Positions 1 through 7,811 of a DNA stretch of 64,000 nucleotides are shown here, piece by piece. The notes under the pieces were generated by a model that was given only the letters and a program-made list of their open reading frames with translations, did not search any database and was not told the origin of the DNA. The translations under genes were made by a program, and so were the position numbers. The stretch is from JAGQRJ01 sp041402045 (lineage in GTDB: Bacteria > Planctomycetota > J058), in the NCBI GenBank assembly GCA_041402045.1, contig JAWKSZ010000004.1, forward strand, positions 1 to 64,000. Direction: 5' to 3'. Each line of letters opens with the position of its first letter. Position 1 is the stretch's first letter.

Positions 1-793
1 CGAGGAGGTAGACGAAGTGGGAGTCGCCGCCGAGATCGTTCCACTTGAGCTCGCCCTGATCCATGCGGGCGTCGGCCATGCGGATCTCGCGCACGTTGGT
101 CAGGGTCTGGAGCAGGGTGCGCAGCTCACGCCACTGCTCGGCGGCGGCGGCGCTGTCGAATTGCTCCACCTCCTCGAGCCAGCCCTGGTTGATCAGGTCG
201 CCGACGGGATCGGGGCGGGTGCCGAGCTCGGTCGAGGTCCGCGGGTCGCGGCCCAGGGCCTTGACCAGGTCGGCGCCGGTGCGGACCACGGTGTCGAACT
301 TGACCACCGAGACCTCGGTGTCGCCCTCGCCGCCGGTGTACCACAGGCCCTGAGCGGCGGTCTGGAGCTTGCCGAAGAAGGCGTCGTCGCCGACGCCGCC
401 CACGATCCCGCCGCCGCCGGCGGAGTCGCCGGTGGAGAGTTGGAAGGTCGGGATCCAGCCTTCGACCGCGCCGGCCCGCACCAGGGCGAACTTGATCCGG
501 CGCTTGCCGTCGCGCTTGACGGTCATGCTGCGGTCGCTGGGGCTGTAGTAGCGATACGCGAGGATCGTGACCTCCGTCCCGGGGTCGAGGCGCGTGTTCG
601 CGAACACGAAGCCCCCCGGGGCGCCGGCGGTCGGGATCCAGCGCGAGACGTAGGGGGCGACCTTGGCCTTGGCGTAGGCGCGGACGGTCGCGCGCTCGTT
701 GAGCAGGCGGGGGGCCCTGTCCTGGGCGAGGCCGGCGCCGGCGCCGAAGGCGAGGCCGAGGCACAGAGTGAGGGCGGAGAGGCGAGCGTTCAT
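1..793 (-). CDS. Secreted protein of unknown function (3' end off window)
   Basis: Only about 264 N-terminal residues are visible. The frame opens at ATG 793 (GAGGA upstream) and runs off the left edge without a stop. Residues 1 to about 23 form a signal peptide (hydrophobic core, then GLAQD), so the product is probably exported. The mature part contains a Gly-rich stretch near residue 122 and an acidic, charged C-terminal portion. I do not recognise a family or any catalytic motif. The gene stands alone; the next gene on this strand starts about 1.8 kb upstream. Confidence rests on the clean signal peptide, the ribosome site and codon composition typical of the neighbours. Confidence 0.7.
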   Translation of the reverse strand, partial: MNARLSALTLCLGLAFGAGAGLAQDRAPRLLNERATVRAYAKAKVAPYVSRWIPTAGAPGGFVFANTRLDPGTEVTILAYRYYSPSDRSMTVKRDGKRRIKFALVRAGAVEGWIPTFQLSTGDSAGGGGIVGGVGDDAFFGKLQTAAQGLWYTGGEGDTEVSVVKFDTVVRTGADLVKALGRDPRTSTELGTRPDPVGDLINQGWLEEVEQFDSAAAAEQWRELRTLLQTLTNVREIRMADARMDQGELKWNDLGGDSHFVYLL

Positions 794-1058
794 GGAGGTT
801 CCTCGGGAGTGCGGGTCTGCGGTGGCCGCAGGATCGGGGACTGGAATCAAGGGACGATCAAGCGTTCCAACGGCCCCTCTGCAGCCCAGGCGGTAGCAGC
901 CGTCGTGCCGTCGTAAGCCACGACAGGGGAGGCCAAACACAGCACCCGGCGCCGACCGTGGCGCGACGTTTTGAACCGCGCGTTCTAAGTGCTGACGGGG
1001 CAATGAGACGGTCTCTGGAGCGGACCGTTCGGCGGCGAATTCGAGCTCCCAGGCCCTG

Positions 1059-2645
1059 CTACTCGGGGTCGCCAGGCTGACGCAGCTCCGGGTGCTCGCC
1101 GAGCACCGCGAGCAAGCGCTCGCGCGCCTCGGACACCCCGGCCTGGAGCGCCCTGCGGTAGAGCCCGGCCGCGCGGGGGAGGTCGCGGGGCACCTCGCCC
1201 AGGCCCTGCTCGGCGAACTGGCCCAGGTGGTAGGCCGCGATCGGGAGCCCCTGCTCCTCGGCGCGCGCGTAGAGGGTGGCCGCGAGCTTGAGGTCCTGCT
1301 TGAACAGCTTGCCCTCGGTGAGGAGGCTGGCGACCGCGTTCTGCGCCTCGGGGGCGCCGCGCTCCTCGCCTCGCTTGAGCCACTTCAGCGCCTGCTCGGT
1401 GTCCTGCTCGACGCCGCGTCCGTCCAGGTAGCAGATCCCGACCCGGGCCATGCAGTTCGGGTCGGCGGTGCGCGCGCCGAGCAGGTAGTAGCGGAAGGCG
1501 TCCCGAGGGTCCTCCAGCTCGCGACCCACGAGGAAGGAGGCCACCCCCTGGCCGGCGTTGGCGGCTCGACTGAGCCAATACAGGGTGGGCGGCTGGAGGC
1601 CGCGCCGCCCGAGCTCCTGGAACGAGCGGGACAGCGCCTCGATCGAAGGCCCGTGGCCGCGCCGGGCGAGCTCGAGCTGGAGCGCGCGGGTGACCTCGGG
1701 GGTGGCCTCGCCCAGCTCCTTCAAGAACTGGAGGCGGTAGTCGTAGGGCTGGACGGAGGCGGGGTAGGCCTCGGCCATGGCGTCCAGCGCGCCGAACAGC
1801 TCGGCGCGGACCTCGGGGCGACCGTAGTAGCCGGCGTAGCCCTGGCCCGAGTGGTGGGCCTCCTGGGCGTGCATGCCGACGAGGATCCGCACGAGGCCGG
1901 GGTGCTCCTTCGTCGCGGCGCGGGCGAAGGCCATGGCCGCCTCGTCGTCGCCGCCCCACTTGCGCAGCAGCGCCTGCCAGCGCGCCTCGTGGGCCGCGTA
2001 GTGCCCGGGGCAGCGCTGGGTCGCCTCCTCGAAGCACTCGGCGACCCGATCGCGGTCGCCCTGGCCGCGGGCCACGATCTCGAGGTGCGCCCAGGGCAGG
2101 GGCAGCTCGGGGCCGAGGACGGTCGCGCGCTCGAGGAGCTGCTTGGCCTGAGCCAGGCCCGCTTCGAACCCCTTCCAGCCCTCCTTGGACACGCTCGGCG
2201 CGAAGCCGTCGCCCCGCGCCTTCCAGGCCAGGTCGATCTGCACGCGCCCGGCGGCGGCGAAGGCGTGGGCCGACTCCGGGCGCGCCTGGACCCAGGCCTG
2301 GAACACCCGGGGGTCTGGGAGCTGGGCCAGCGCTCTGTTTTGCAGCGCCTCGTACTCGTCGCGCCCGGTGCGCGGGTCGATCCCTCGGGCGTGGGCGGCC
2401 TGGAACAGCGCGTCGAGCCCGGCGAAGTCGCGCTCCCGCACCAGGGCGTTGAGCCGCACGTTGAGCACGAGGCCTTCTTGCTCGGGGAAGGTCCGGAGTC
2501 GCTGCGACCCGAGCTCCGGGAGCTGGTTCAGGTCGAGGGGCTCGATCGCCCCCTCCTCCACGACCGCGCTCGGGGCCGGCGCCTCCTGCGCCAGCGCCAG
2601 GCTCGCGCCCACGATCCAGGCGATCGCCCCCACTCCGCGCCTCAT
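1059..2645 (-). CDS. Secreted DUF4034-like / Sel1-repeat protein
   Basis: The 528-residue product starts with a signal peptide (MRRGVGAIAWIVGASLALAQ). The ATG at 2645 is preferred over the in-frame GTG six bases upstream because GGAGG sits 5 nt before the ATG and would overlap the GTG. The N-terminal half resembles DUF4034 proteins (LNALVRERDFAGLDALF). The C-terminal third is made of Sel1/TPR-type repeats such as FRYYLLGARTADPNCMARVG and LKWLKRGEERGAPEAQNAV. Such repeats bind proteins, so a periplasmic scaffold role is likely, but nothing indicates the partner. Family assignment is from motif memory, not a search. Confidence 0.75.
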   Translation of the reverse strand: MRRGVGAIAWIVGASLALAQEAPAPSAVVEEGAIEPLDLNQLPELGSQRLRTFPEQEGLVLNVRLNALVRERDFAGLDALFQAAHARGIDPRTGRDEYEALQNRALAQLPDPRVFQAWVQARPESAHAFAAAGRVQIDLAWKARGDGFAPSVSKEGWKGFEAGLAQAKQLLERATVLGPELPLPWAHLEIVARGQGDRDRVAECFEEATQRCPGHYAAHEARWQALLRKWGGDDEAAMAFARAATKEHPGLVRILVGMHAQEAHHSGQGYAGYYGRPEVRAELFGALDAMAEAYPASVQPYDYRLQFLKELGEATPEVTRALQLELARRGHGPSIEALSRSFQELGRRGLQPPTLYWLSRAANAGQGVASFLVGRELEDPRDAFRYYLLGARTADPNCMARVGICYLDGRGVEQDTEQALKWLKRGEERGAPEAQNAVASLLTEGKLFKQDLKLAATLYARAEEQGLPIAAYHLGQFAEQGLGEVPRDLPRAAGLYRRALQAGVSEARERLLAVLGEHPELRQPGDPE

Positions 2646-2746
2646 GTGCACCTCCAGTCCGCGGCACTCTAGCAGCGCCGGCGCGTGGGTCGGGGGCCCG
2701 TGTCCTCGCGGGGCGCCCGGCGTATCGTCGGCGCTGAGGAGGCGAC

Positions 2747-4720
2747 ATGCGCGACGACCTCGAGGCGTTCCGGCGCGACGTGGCTCAGGTGCCCTGGGCG
2801 AGCTACTCCCACGCCTACGGCGCGGCCACCGACGTGGAGCAGCAGCTCCTGGACCTGGTGTCCACCGACGCCGAGCGCCGCGGCGAGGCCCTGCACGCGG
2901 CCTTCGGCAACCTCTGGCACCAGGGCACGGTCTACGAGGCCACGGCCCACGCGGTGCCGTTCCTGCTGCGCGCGCTCGAGGTGCCCCACGTGGCCGAGCG
3001 CCCGACCCTGCTCATGCTCCTGGCGTGCATGGCCCAAGGGTCGAGCTACCACGACGTGCACGGCTTCATGCACGAGGCCTCGCGCCGCGAGAGCGCCGAG
3101 TATCAGGGGCAGCTCGCGGCGGAGCTGAGCTGGGTGGAGTCCGCGCGGCTCGCGGTGGCGGAGGGCTTGCCCCAGATCGCGGGGCTGCTCGAGGCGCCCT
3201 CCGCACCCGTGCGCGCGGCCGCGGCCTACGCCCTCGCGAGCTGCCCCGAAGAAGCCGGCGCCCACCTCGCGGCCCTCGAGGCCGCCTTCGACGAGGAGCA
3301 GGAGCCCGACGCCCAGCTCAGCCTGGCGCTGGCCCTGGCGCGGGTCGGGCACGAGGCCGGGGCGACCCAGGCGATCGCGCGGCGCCTGCGCGAGGCGCTG
3401 GCGCGCTCCGACGCGGGCGCGCGCCTGGCGGGCGCCGCCGGCCTCGCCTGCCTCGGGGTGTCCGACGACGCCGTGATCGACGGGCTCTCCGCAGGCGTCG
3501 CGCTGCGCGAGGTCCTGGACACGTCGTGCTGGAACGAGGGCGGCGACGGGGTGCTGTTCCTCGTGCGGCTCCTGGGCGAGACCCACGAGCGCCAGGTCGA
3601 GCTCCTGCTCCGGCTCCTGCGCCACGACGACCCCGAGGTCCAGCGCGCCGCGTTGTTCGCGGCCGGGGAGCTGAGCCTCGAGCGGGGGACGACCGCGGCG
3701 GCGTTCATGTCGACCTACGTCGACCTGCTCCGGGCCGACGACCCACGGCTGCGCGAACAAGCCCTGCGCACGATCGCCCAGGCGGGAGGCGCCGCCCGGG
3801 GCGCCGCCGACGCGCTCCTGGCGTTCGTCGAGCGCGGAGCGGACGACCCGCGGGTGCTGGCGGAGGCGGCGACCACCTTGGTGCACCTGCGGGACCGCCG
3901 GATCGTGCCCTGGCTCGCCGGTCGCCTGAACGCGCTGTCGGAGATCCCCGACGAATTCCGGGGCGTGCTCGGGGAGCTCGGGCCCTGGGCCCCCGAGCTC
4001 CTGGAGCCGCTGCTCGGGCTGCTCGCGCGCCAGTCCTCGAGCGGGAGCGCGGCGATCCCGCTCGTCGGTGCCGTGGGGCGCTACGGGGCCGCGGCCGCGG
4101 AGGCCGTGCCCCTGCTGGTGCGCTGGTTGGAGGCGGGGCTCGAGCTCGCGGCGTCCCTGGCCTTGGCCGAGATCGGCCCGCCGGCGCGAGCGGCCCTCCC
4201 CGCGCTGCGCCCGCTGCTCGCGGGGGAGGACTGGGGGGAGCGCGCCAACGCCGCTCGCGCGGTGTGGGAGATCGCGGGGGACGCCCCCGCGGTCCTGGGC
4301 GCCTTGCGCCCGCTGCTCGCCAGCGAGGACCGGCACTTCGTGCCCCGGGCGCTCGAGGTCCTGGAGCGCATGGGCGAGGCAGCTCGGGAGTTCGAGCCCC
4401 GCGCGCGGGAGCTGCTGCAGCAGGAGGACCTCTACGGCTGGACGACCGTGCGCGCCGCGCGCTTCCTGGTTCGACTCGGAGTGGACGCCGAGGAGCTCCT
4501 GCCCGTGCTCCGGGCCCACGTGGAGAGCAAGCCCGTGGGGGAGCTGGCGGTCGCGTGTCTGCGCGACCTGGGACCCGCCGCGGCTGCCGCATTGCCCGAG
4601 CTCCGCGCGCAGCTCGGGGACGCGGTCGGGGGCCGCGGCTACACCGCGGAGGAGCTCGTGGACGCGCACGAGGCCTGGGTCGCCCTCTGCCGCGAGGCGA
4701 TCGTCGCGATCGAGGGATAG
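2747..4720 (+). CDS. HEAT-repeat protein
   Basis: A 657-residue cytoplasmic protein with no signal peptide, started at ATG 2747 behind GAGGAGGCGAC. The N-terminal block (SYSHAYGAATDVEQQLLDL... NLWHQGTVYEATAHAVPFLL) is typical of a bacterial HEAT-like family often seen in protein-interaction or immunity settings. The rest is a run of HEAT/PBS-lyase-like repeats with the alternating A-A-x-A-L pattern, for example VRAAAAYALASCPEEAG and VQRAALFAAGELSLE. It has no catalytic residues and probably acts by binding partner proteins. A TATCGT hexamer about 18 nt upstream could be its -10 box. The function is unknown. Confidence 0.75.
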   Translation: MRDDLEAFRRDVAQVPWASYSHAYGAATDVEQQLLDLVSTDAERRGEALHAAFGNLWHQGTVYEATAHAVPFLLRALEVPHVAERPTLLMLLACMAQGSSYHDVHGFMHEASRRESAEYQGQLAAELSWVESARLAVAEGLPQIAGLLEAPSAPVRAAAAYALASCPEEAGAHLAALEAAFDEEQEPDAQLSLALALARVGHEAGATQAIARRLREALARSDAGARLAGAAGLACLGVSDDAVIDGLSAGVALREVLDTSCWNEGGDGVLFLVRLLGETHERQVELLLRLLRHDDPEVQRAALFAAGELSLERGTTAAAFMSTYVDLLRADDPRLREQALRTIAQAGGAARGAADALLAFVERGADDPRVLAEAATTLVHLRDRRIVPWLAGRLNALSEIPDEFRGVLGELGPWAPELLEPLLGLLARQSSSGSAAIPLVGAVGRYGAAAAEAVPLLVRWLEAGLELAASLALAEIGPPARAALPALRPLLAGEDWGERANAARAVWEIAGDAPAVLGALRPLLASEDRHFVPRALEVLERMGEAAREFEPRARELLQQEDLYGWTTVRAARFLVRLGVDAEELLPVLRAHVESKPVGELAVACLRDLGPAAAAALPELRAQLGDAVGGRGYTAEELVDAHEAWVALCREAIVAIEG

Positions 4721-4727
4721 GGCGCCG

Positions 4728-5168
4728 CTACCAGGCCGCGAAGTCGGGGGACGCGCGCAGGTCGGGCGGCGGGGAGGTGAGCGCCGCGAGCGCCTCGCCG
4801 TGCCGCACGCAGCGGGCGCGGCGGCGCCAGAGGGGGAGCTGCTCCCGCTCCCCGAGGACCGCCGCCCAGCGCTCGACCCACACCCACGAGCGCGGGCGGC
4901 CTGCGATCAGGTCGCGCAGGGCGCGGATCCAGCGCTCGTAGCCGTGCTCGGGGATCCCGGCGGCGCGCAAGAGCTCGACCTCTCGCGCCCCCCGGGCGGC
5001 GAAGGCCTCGGCCAGGGTCTGGGCCAGGAGCGGGCCGGCGACGAGGTGCCCCTCGCTCAGCCGGCGCAGGCGTCGCGCCGTGCGCTCGCCCAGGGACGCC
5101 AGCGCGCGCTCGGCGTCCAGGTCCCCGAGCTCGGCCCGTCGTTCCAGGTTGCGCAGGCGGTCGTCCAC
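4728..5168 (-). CDS. Small protein of unknown function
   Basis: 146 residues from GTG 5168, chosen because GGGGAGG lies 7 nt upstream. The N-terminus (MDDRLRNLERRAELGDLDAE) is a charged helix of a type common in short hypothetical proteins of high-GC bacteria. The middle is helical and contains HGYERWIRALRDLIAG. There is no signal peptide, membrane segment or recognised motif. It is convergent with the HEAT-repeat gene, whose stop is 7 nt away. Confidence 0.55.
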   Translation of the reverse strand: MDDRLRNLERRAELGDLDAERALASLGERTARRLRRLSEGHLVAGPLLAQTLAEAFAARGAREVELLRAAGIPEHGYERWIRALRDLIAGRPRSWVWVERWAAVLGEREQLPLWRRRARCVRHGEALAALTSPPPDLRASPDFAAW

Positions 5169-5216
5169 CGGGTCCTCCCCTCGCTCGACCGGCGCGGGGA
5201 GGGCGGCTGTCGCGGC

Positions 5217-6605
5217 TTACTCGGGGGCGCAGACCTCGCGCAGCCACGCGCTGACCCGCTCGAGGACGACCGGGGCCACGGTCTCCTCGATCACGGCATA
5301 CTCCGCGGTGCTGCCGGTGCGCGCGGTCTGGAACAGGTGGTTCAGCCCGGGGAAGCGCACCACGGTCACGCGCTCGTTCCCCGCGGCGCGCAGCGCGGCC
5401 TCGATCTCGGGCAGGTTCTGCTCCGGCAGGACCTGGAGGTCGAGCTCGCCGTTGAGCACGAGGACGGGGACCGTGAGCTGGCGCAGCGCCTCCCGCGGGT
5501 CGAGGCGCAGGAAGGCCTGGAACCAAGGGCTCTCGAGCTGCGCGAGGAAGCCCGTGGAGTGTCGCTCCAGCTCCGCTTCAGGGAGGGGAGGTTGGCCGAT
5601 CGCGCGCAGTTGCAGCGCGATCAGCTCGCGGGCTGCTTGCAGCGCCTCGGCGCGCCGACCCTCGAGCACGTGGCGCACCACCCGCTCGTGGGCCTCGACC
5701 CTGGCGCACGACCTCCGGCGCCAGCCCGCGGCGAGGGCGCCGGCTCCGAACTGCGCCGAGCACCTCGTCCCCGGGCACCCTGGTGCCGGCGAGCATGATC
5801 ACGAAGGCCACGTGCTCCGACTGACTGGCGGCCAGCGGCCCACGACAGCGCCACGCTGTGGCCGAGCACACCCACGCGCTCGGGGTCGATCCGCGGGTGC
5901 CCACGCAGGAACGCGACCCCGGCCAGGGCGTCCTGGGCGAAGTCCGCGGTCGTCGACTCGAACACGCTCCTGTTGGGGCCCCCACGCCGCGGTCGTCCAC
6001 GCGGAGCACGGCGAAGCCGGCCCGGGTCAAGTGGTCGGCCCACACCGCGAAGGGCTTGTGGTCGAAGATCGTCTCGTCGCGGTCTTGGGCGCCGCTGCCG
6101 GTGATCAGGAGCACAGCGGGGACCCGCGCAGCTCCACGCGGGAGGTCAGGGTCCCGGCGAGGTCGATCCCGTCGTGGGCGTAGCGCACCTCCTCGGCGTC
6201 GTAGGGGAAGGGGCCTCGCGGCGTCTGCGGGCGCGCCGGCGTCTCGGGGGGCGCCTCGCGGGTCAGGCTCAGGGGGAGCTCCAGGGTCCCTTGGCGGAAG
6301 GTGCCGCGCACGGCGCCGTCCTCGAGGACGCCGCTGAAGCTCGGGGCGTCGTCCTCGGGCGCCAGGCGGAAGCTCACGCACCCGGTGCCGGGGTCGACCT
6401 CGAGGCCTTGCAGCGGCAGGGCGTCGAGGCCGCGGGCAGGGATCCACAGGGCCCCGGTCCAGCCGTCGGCGCCTGGGGTGAGCTCGACGCGCAAGGCCAG
6501 GGGGCTCGGGGGGACGTCGAGGCGGCCGTGCCAGGTGCCGGCGACGTCGTGGGTGGCCAGGGCGGCGCTGGCGACGAGCAGGGGAAGGAACGCGGTACGA
6601 AACAT
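5217..6605 (-). pseudogene. Exported alpha/beta hydrolase, disrupted by several frameshifts
   Basis: The pieces of one secreted alpha/beta hydrolase are read in order but in different frames: the signal peptide and N-terminal domain (ATG 6605, GGAGG upstream) to about 6125; VLLITGSGAQDRDETIFDH in a second frame to about 5990; FESTTADFAQDALAGVAFL and LGHS in a third to about 5860; PLAASQSEHVAFVIMLAGT back in the second; then the C-terminal third (VPVLVLNGELDLQVLPEQN, GLNHLF) in the original frame. The net shift is zero. The nucleophile elbow expected as GHSxGG is garbled after GHS, while the Asp and His regions survive. This is either a decaying gene or a run of sequencing indels. Confidence 0.7.
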
Positions 6606-6733
6606 GGGGAGGCCTCCAGTCCGGGAGCGCTGTCCCTCTCTTCTCACCCTCAGGACGAGCGACGCGCGCGCCTTGACTCAGGATTTCCCCGGAGCGGGTT
6701 CAGCTCCCCGGGCGCCGTCGCCGAAGGGTAGGC

Positions 6734-7456
6734 ATGTCAAGCCCTTGCGCCCGACCCTCACCTCGCCGCGCGATCGCGACCCAGAACGAGGGGCCGCTGC
6801 ACGCGGCGCTCAAGGCGCACCTCGCGCAGCCCGGGGATCGATTCGAGGTCCCCTTCGCTGGGTACCAGATCGACCTCGTGCGCGACGAGCTCCTGCTCGA
6901 GATCCAGACCGCCAAGCTCGGCGCGCTGCGCCCGAAGCTGCGCGCGCTGCTGCGTGAGCGTCCGGTGCGGGTGGTCTACCCGGTGCTGGCCGAGACCTGG
7001 CTGGTCTCGGTCGACGCGGAGGGCCGCCCGGTGCGCCGGCGGAAGTCGCCCAAGCGTCGCGGGCTGTGGGACGCCTTCGCCGAGCTGGTCAGCCTCCCGC
7101 GCCTGTTCCGCGACCCCCGCTTCTCCTGCGAGGTCCTGCTGGTGCAGGCCGAAGAGGTCCGCCGCCCGGCGACCCGCCGCCGTCGCCGGCGCAAGGACTG
7201 GGTCGTGGCCGAGCGTCGGCTGTTGGGGGTCGGGGAGCGGCACCTGCTGACCGGCGTCGACGGCCTGCAGGCGCTGGTCCCGGCGGAGCTCGTCGGGCCC
7301 TTCGGGACCGCGGACCTCGCGCGCACGCTGGGTTGCCCACGCCACCTGGCGCAGAAGCTGGCCTACTGCCTGCGGGAGGCGGGGGCGCTCGAGACCGTGG
7401 GCAAGCGCGGCAACGCGTTGCTCTACGCGCGCTCGGCCCTCGCCAGCAGCGCCTGA
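6734..7456 (+). CDS. Uncharacterised protein with nuclease-like N-terminus and HTH-like C-terminus (DUF8091-like)
   Basis: 240 residues. The conserved-looking core (EGPLHAALKAHLAQPGDRF, then YQIDLVRDELLLEIQT) has an ID-x(7)-EIQ arrangement reminiscent of PD-(D/E)xK nuclease folds. It is followed by VVYPVLAETWLV, a basic RRKSPKRRG segment, an Arg-rich linker near residue 155, and a C-terminal segment (FGTADLARTLGCPRHLAQKL... GKRGNALLY) resembling a winged helix. I recall this layout from a widespread uncharacterised bacterial family (possibly DUF8091); that is memory, not a search. ATG 6734 has only a weak AAGGG-like site, so the start is uncertain. Confidence 0.6.
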   Translation: MSSPCARPSPRRAIATQNEGPLHAALKAHLAQPGDRFEVPFAGYQIDLVRDELLLEIQTAKLGALRPKLRALLRERPVRVVYPVLAETWLVSVDAEGRPVRRRKSPKRRGLWDAFAELVSLPRLFRDPRFSCEVLLVQAEEVRRPATRRRRRRKDWVVAERRLLGVGERHLLTGVDGLQALVPAELVGPFGTADLARTLGCPRHLAQKLAYCLREAGALETVGKRGNALLYARSALASSA

Positions 7457-7811
7457 CCCCGCGGCGCGCCACGGTCCGATCTTCCCCGAGAGGAGGCGCG
7501 TGCGCGTCGACCGCTATGGCGGCTGCGGCGCGCGGGGAGTGACGGCGGGGTCGCTCTCGCCCGTCGAGTCGACGGGGAGGTGGCCGTGGCCGACGCGCGC
7601 CGTTCGTGCATGCAGGCGGTGTGCTCGGAGAGGGCCGCGTGCGGGACCTCGCCCTGGAGCTGGTCGTGCTCGACCCGCCCACACAGAGCGACGGCCCGCA
7701 GGGGGGACCCGCGGGCCGTCGCCGTTCGAGGGAGAACGCCGGGGGGAACTCGGCGGTCGAGTCGCCAGGGGGCTGAGCGCTCGGCCTGCCGTCCCCCCCG
7801 GACGGGTGTCG
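7457..7811. other. Non-coding stretch between unknown gene and katG
   Basis: 355 bp with no convincing reading frame. The only structure I see is the 12-bp hairpin at 7688-7722, annotated separately. Confidence 0.5.
7688..7722 (-). terminator. Hairpin downstream of katG
   Basis: Perfect 12-bp inverted repeat GCGACGGCCCGC / GCGGGCCGTCGC with an 11-nt loop, about 90 nt past the katG stop codon. It has no U-tract on either strand, so a terminator role is likely but not certain. Confidence 0.45.

Noticed and set aside
5217..6605. UGA readthrough as the explanation for the broken hydrolase
   Set aside because: The pieces lie in different reading frames, so recoding of stop codons cannot join them; indels are needed.
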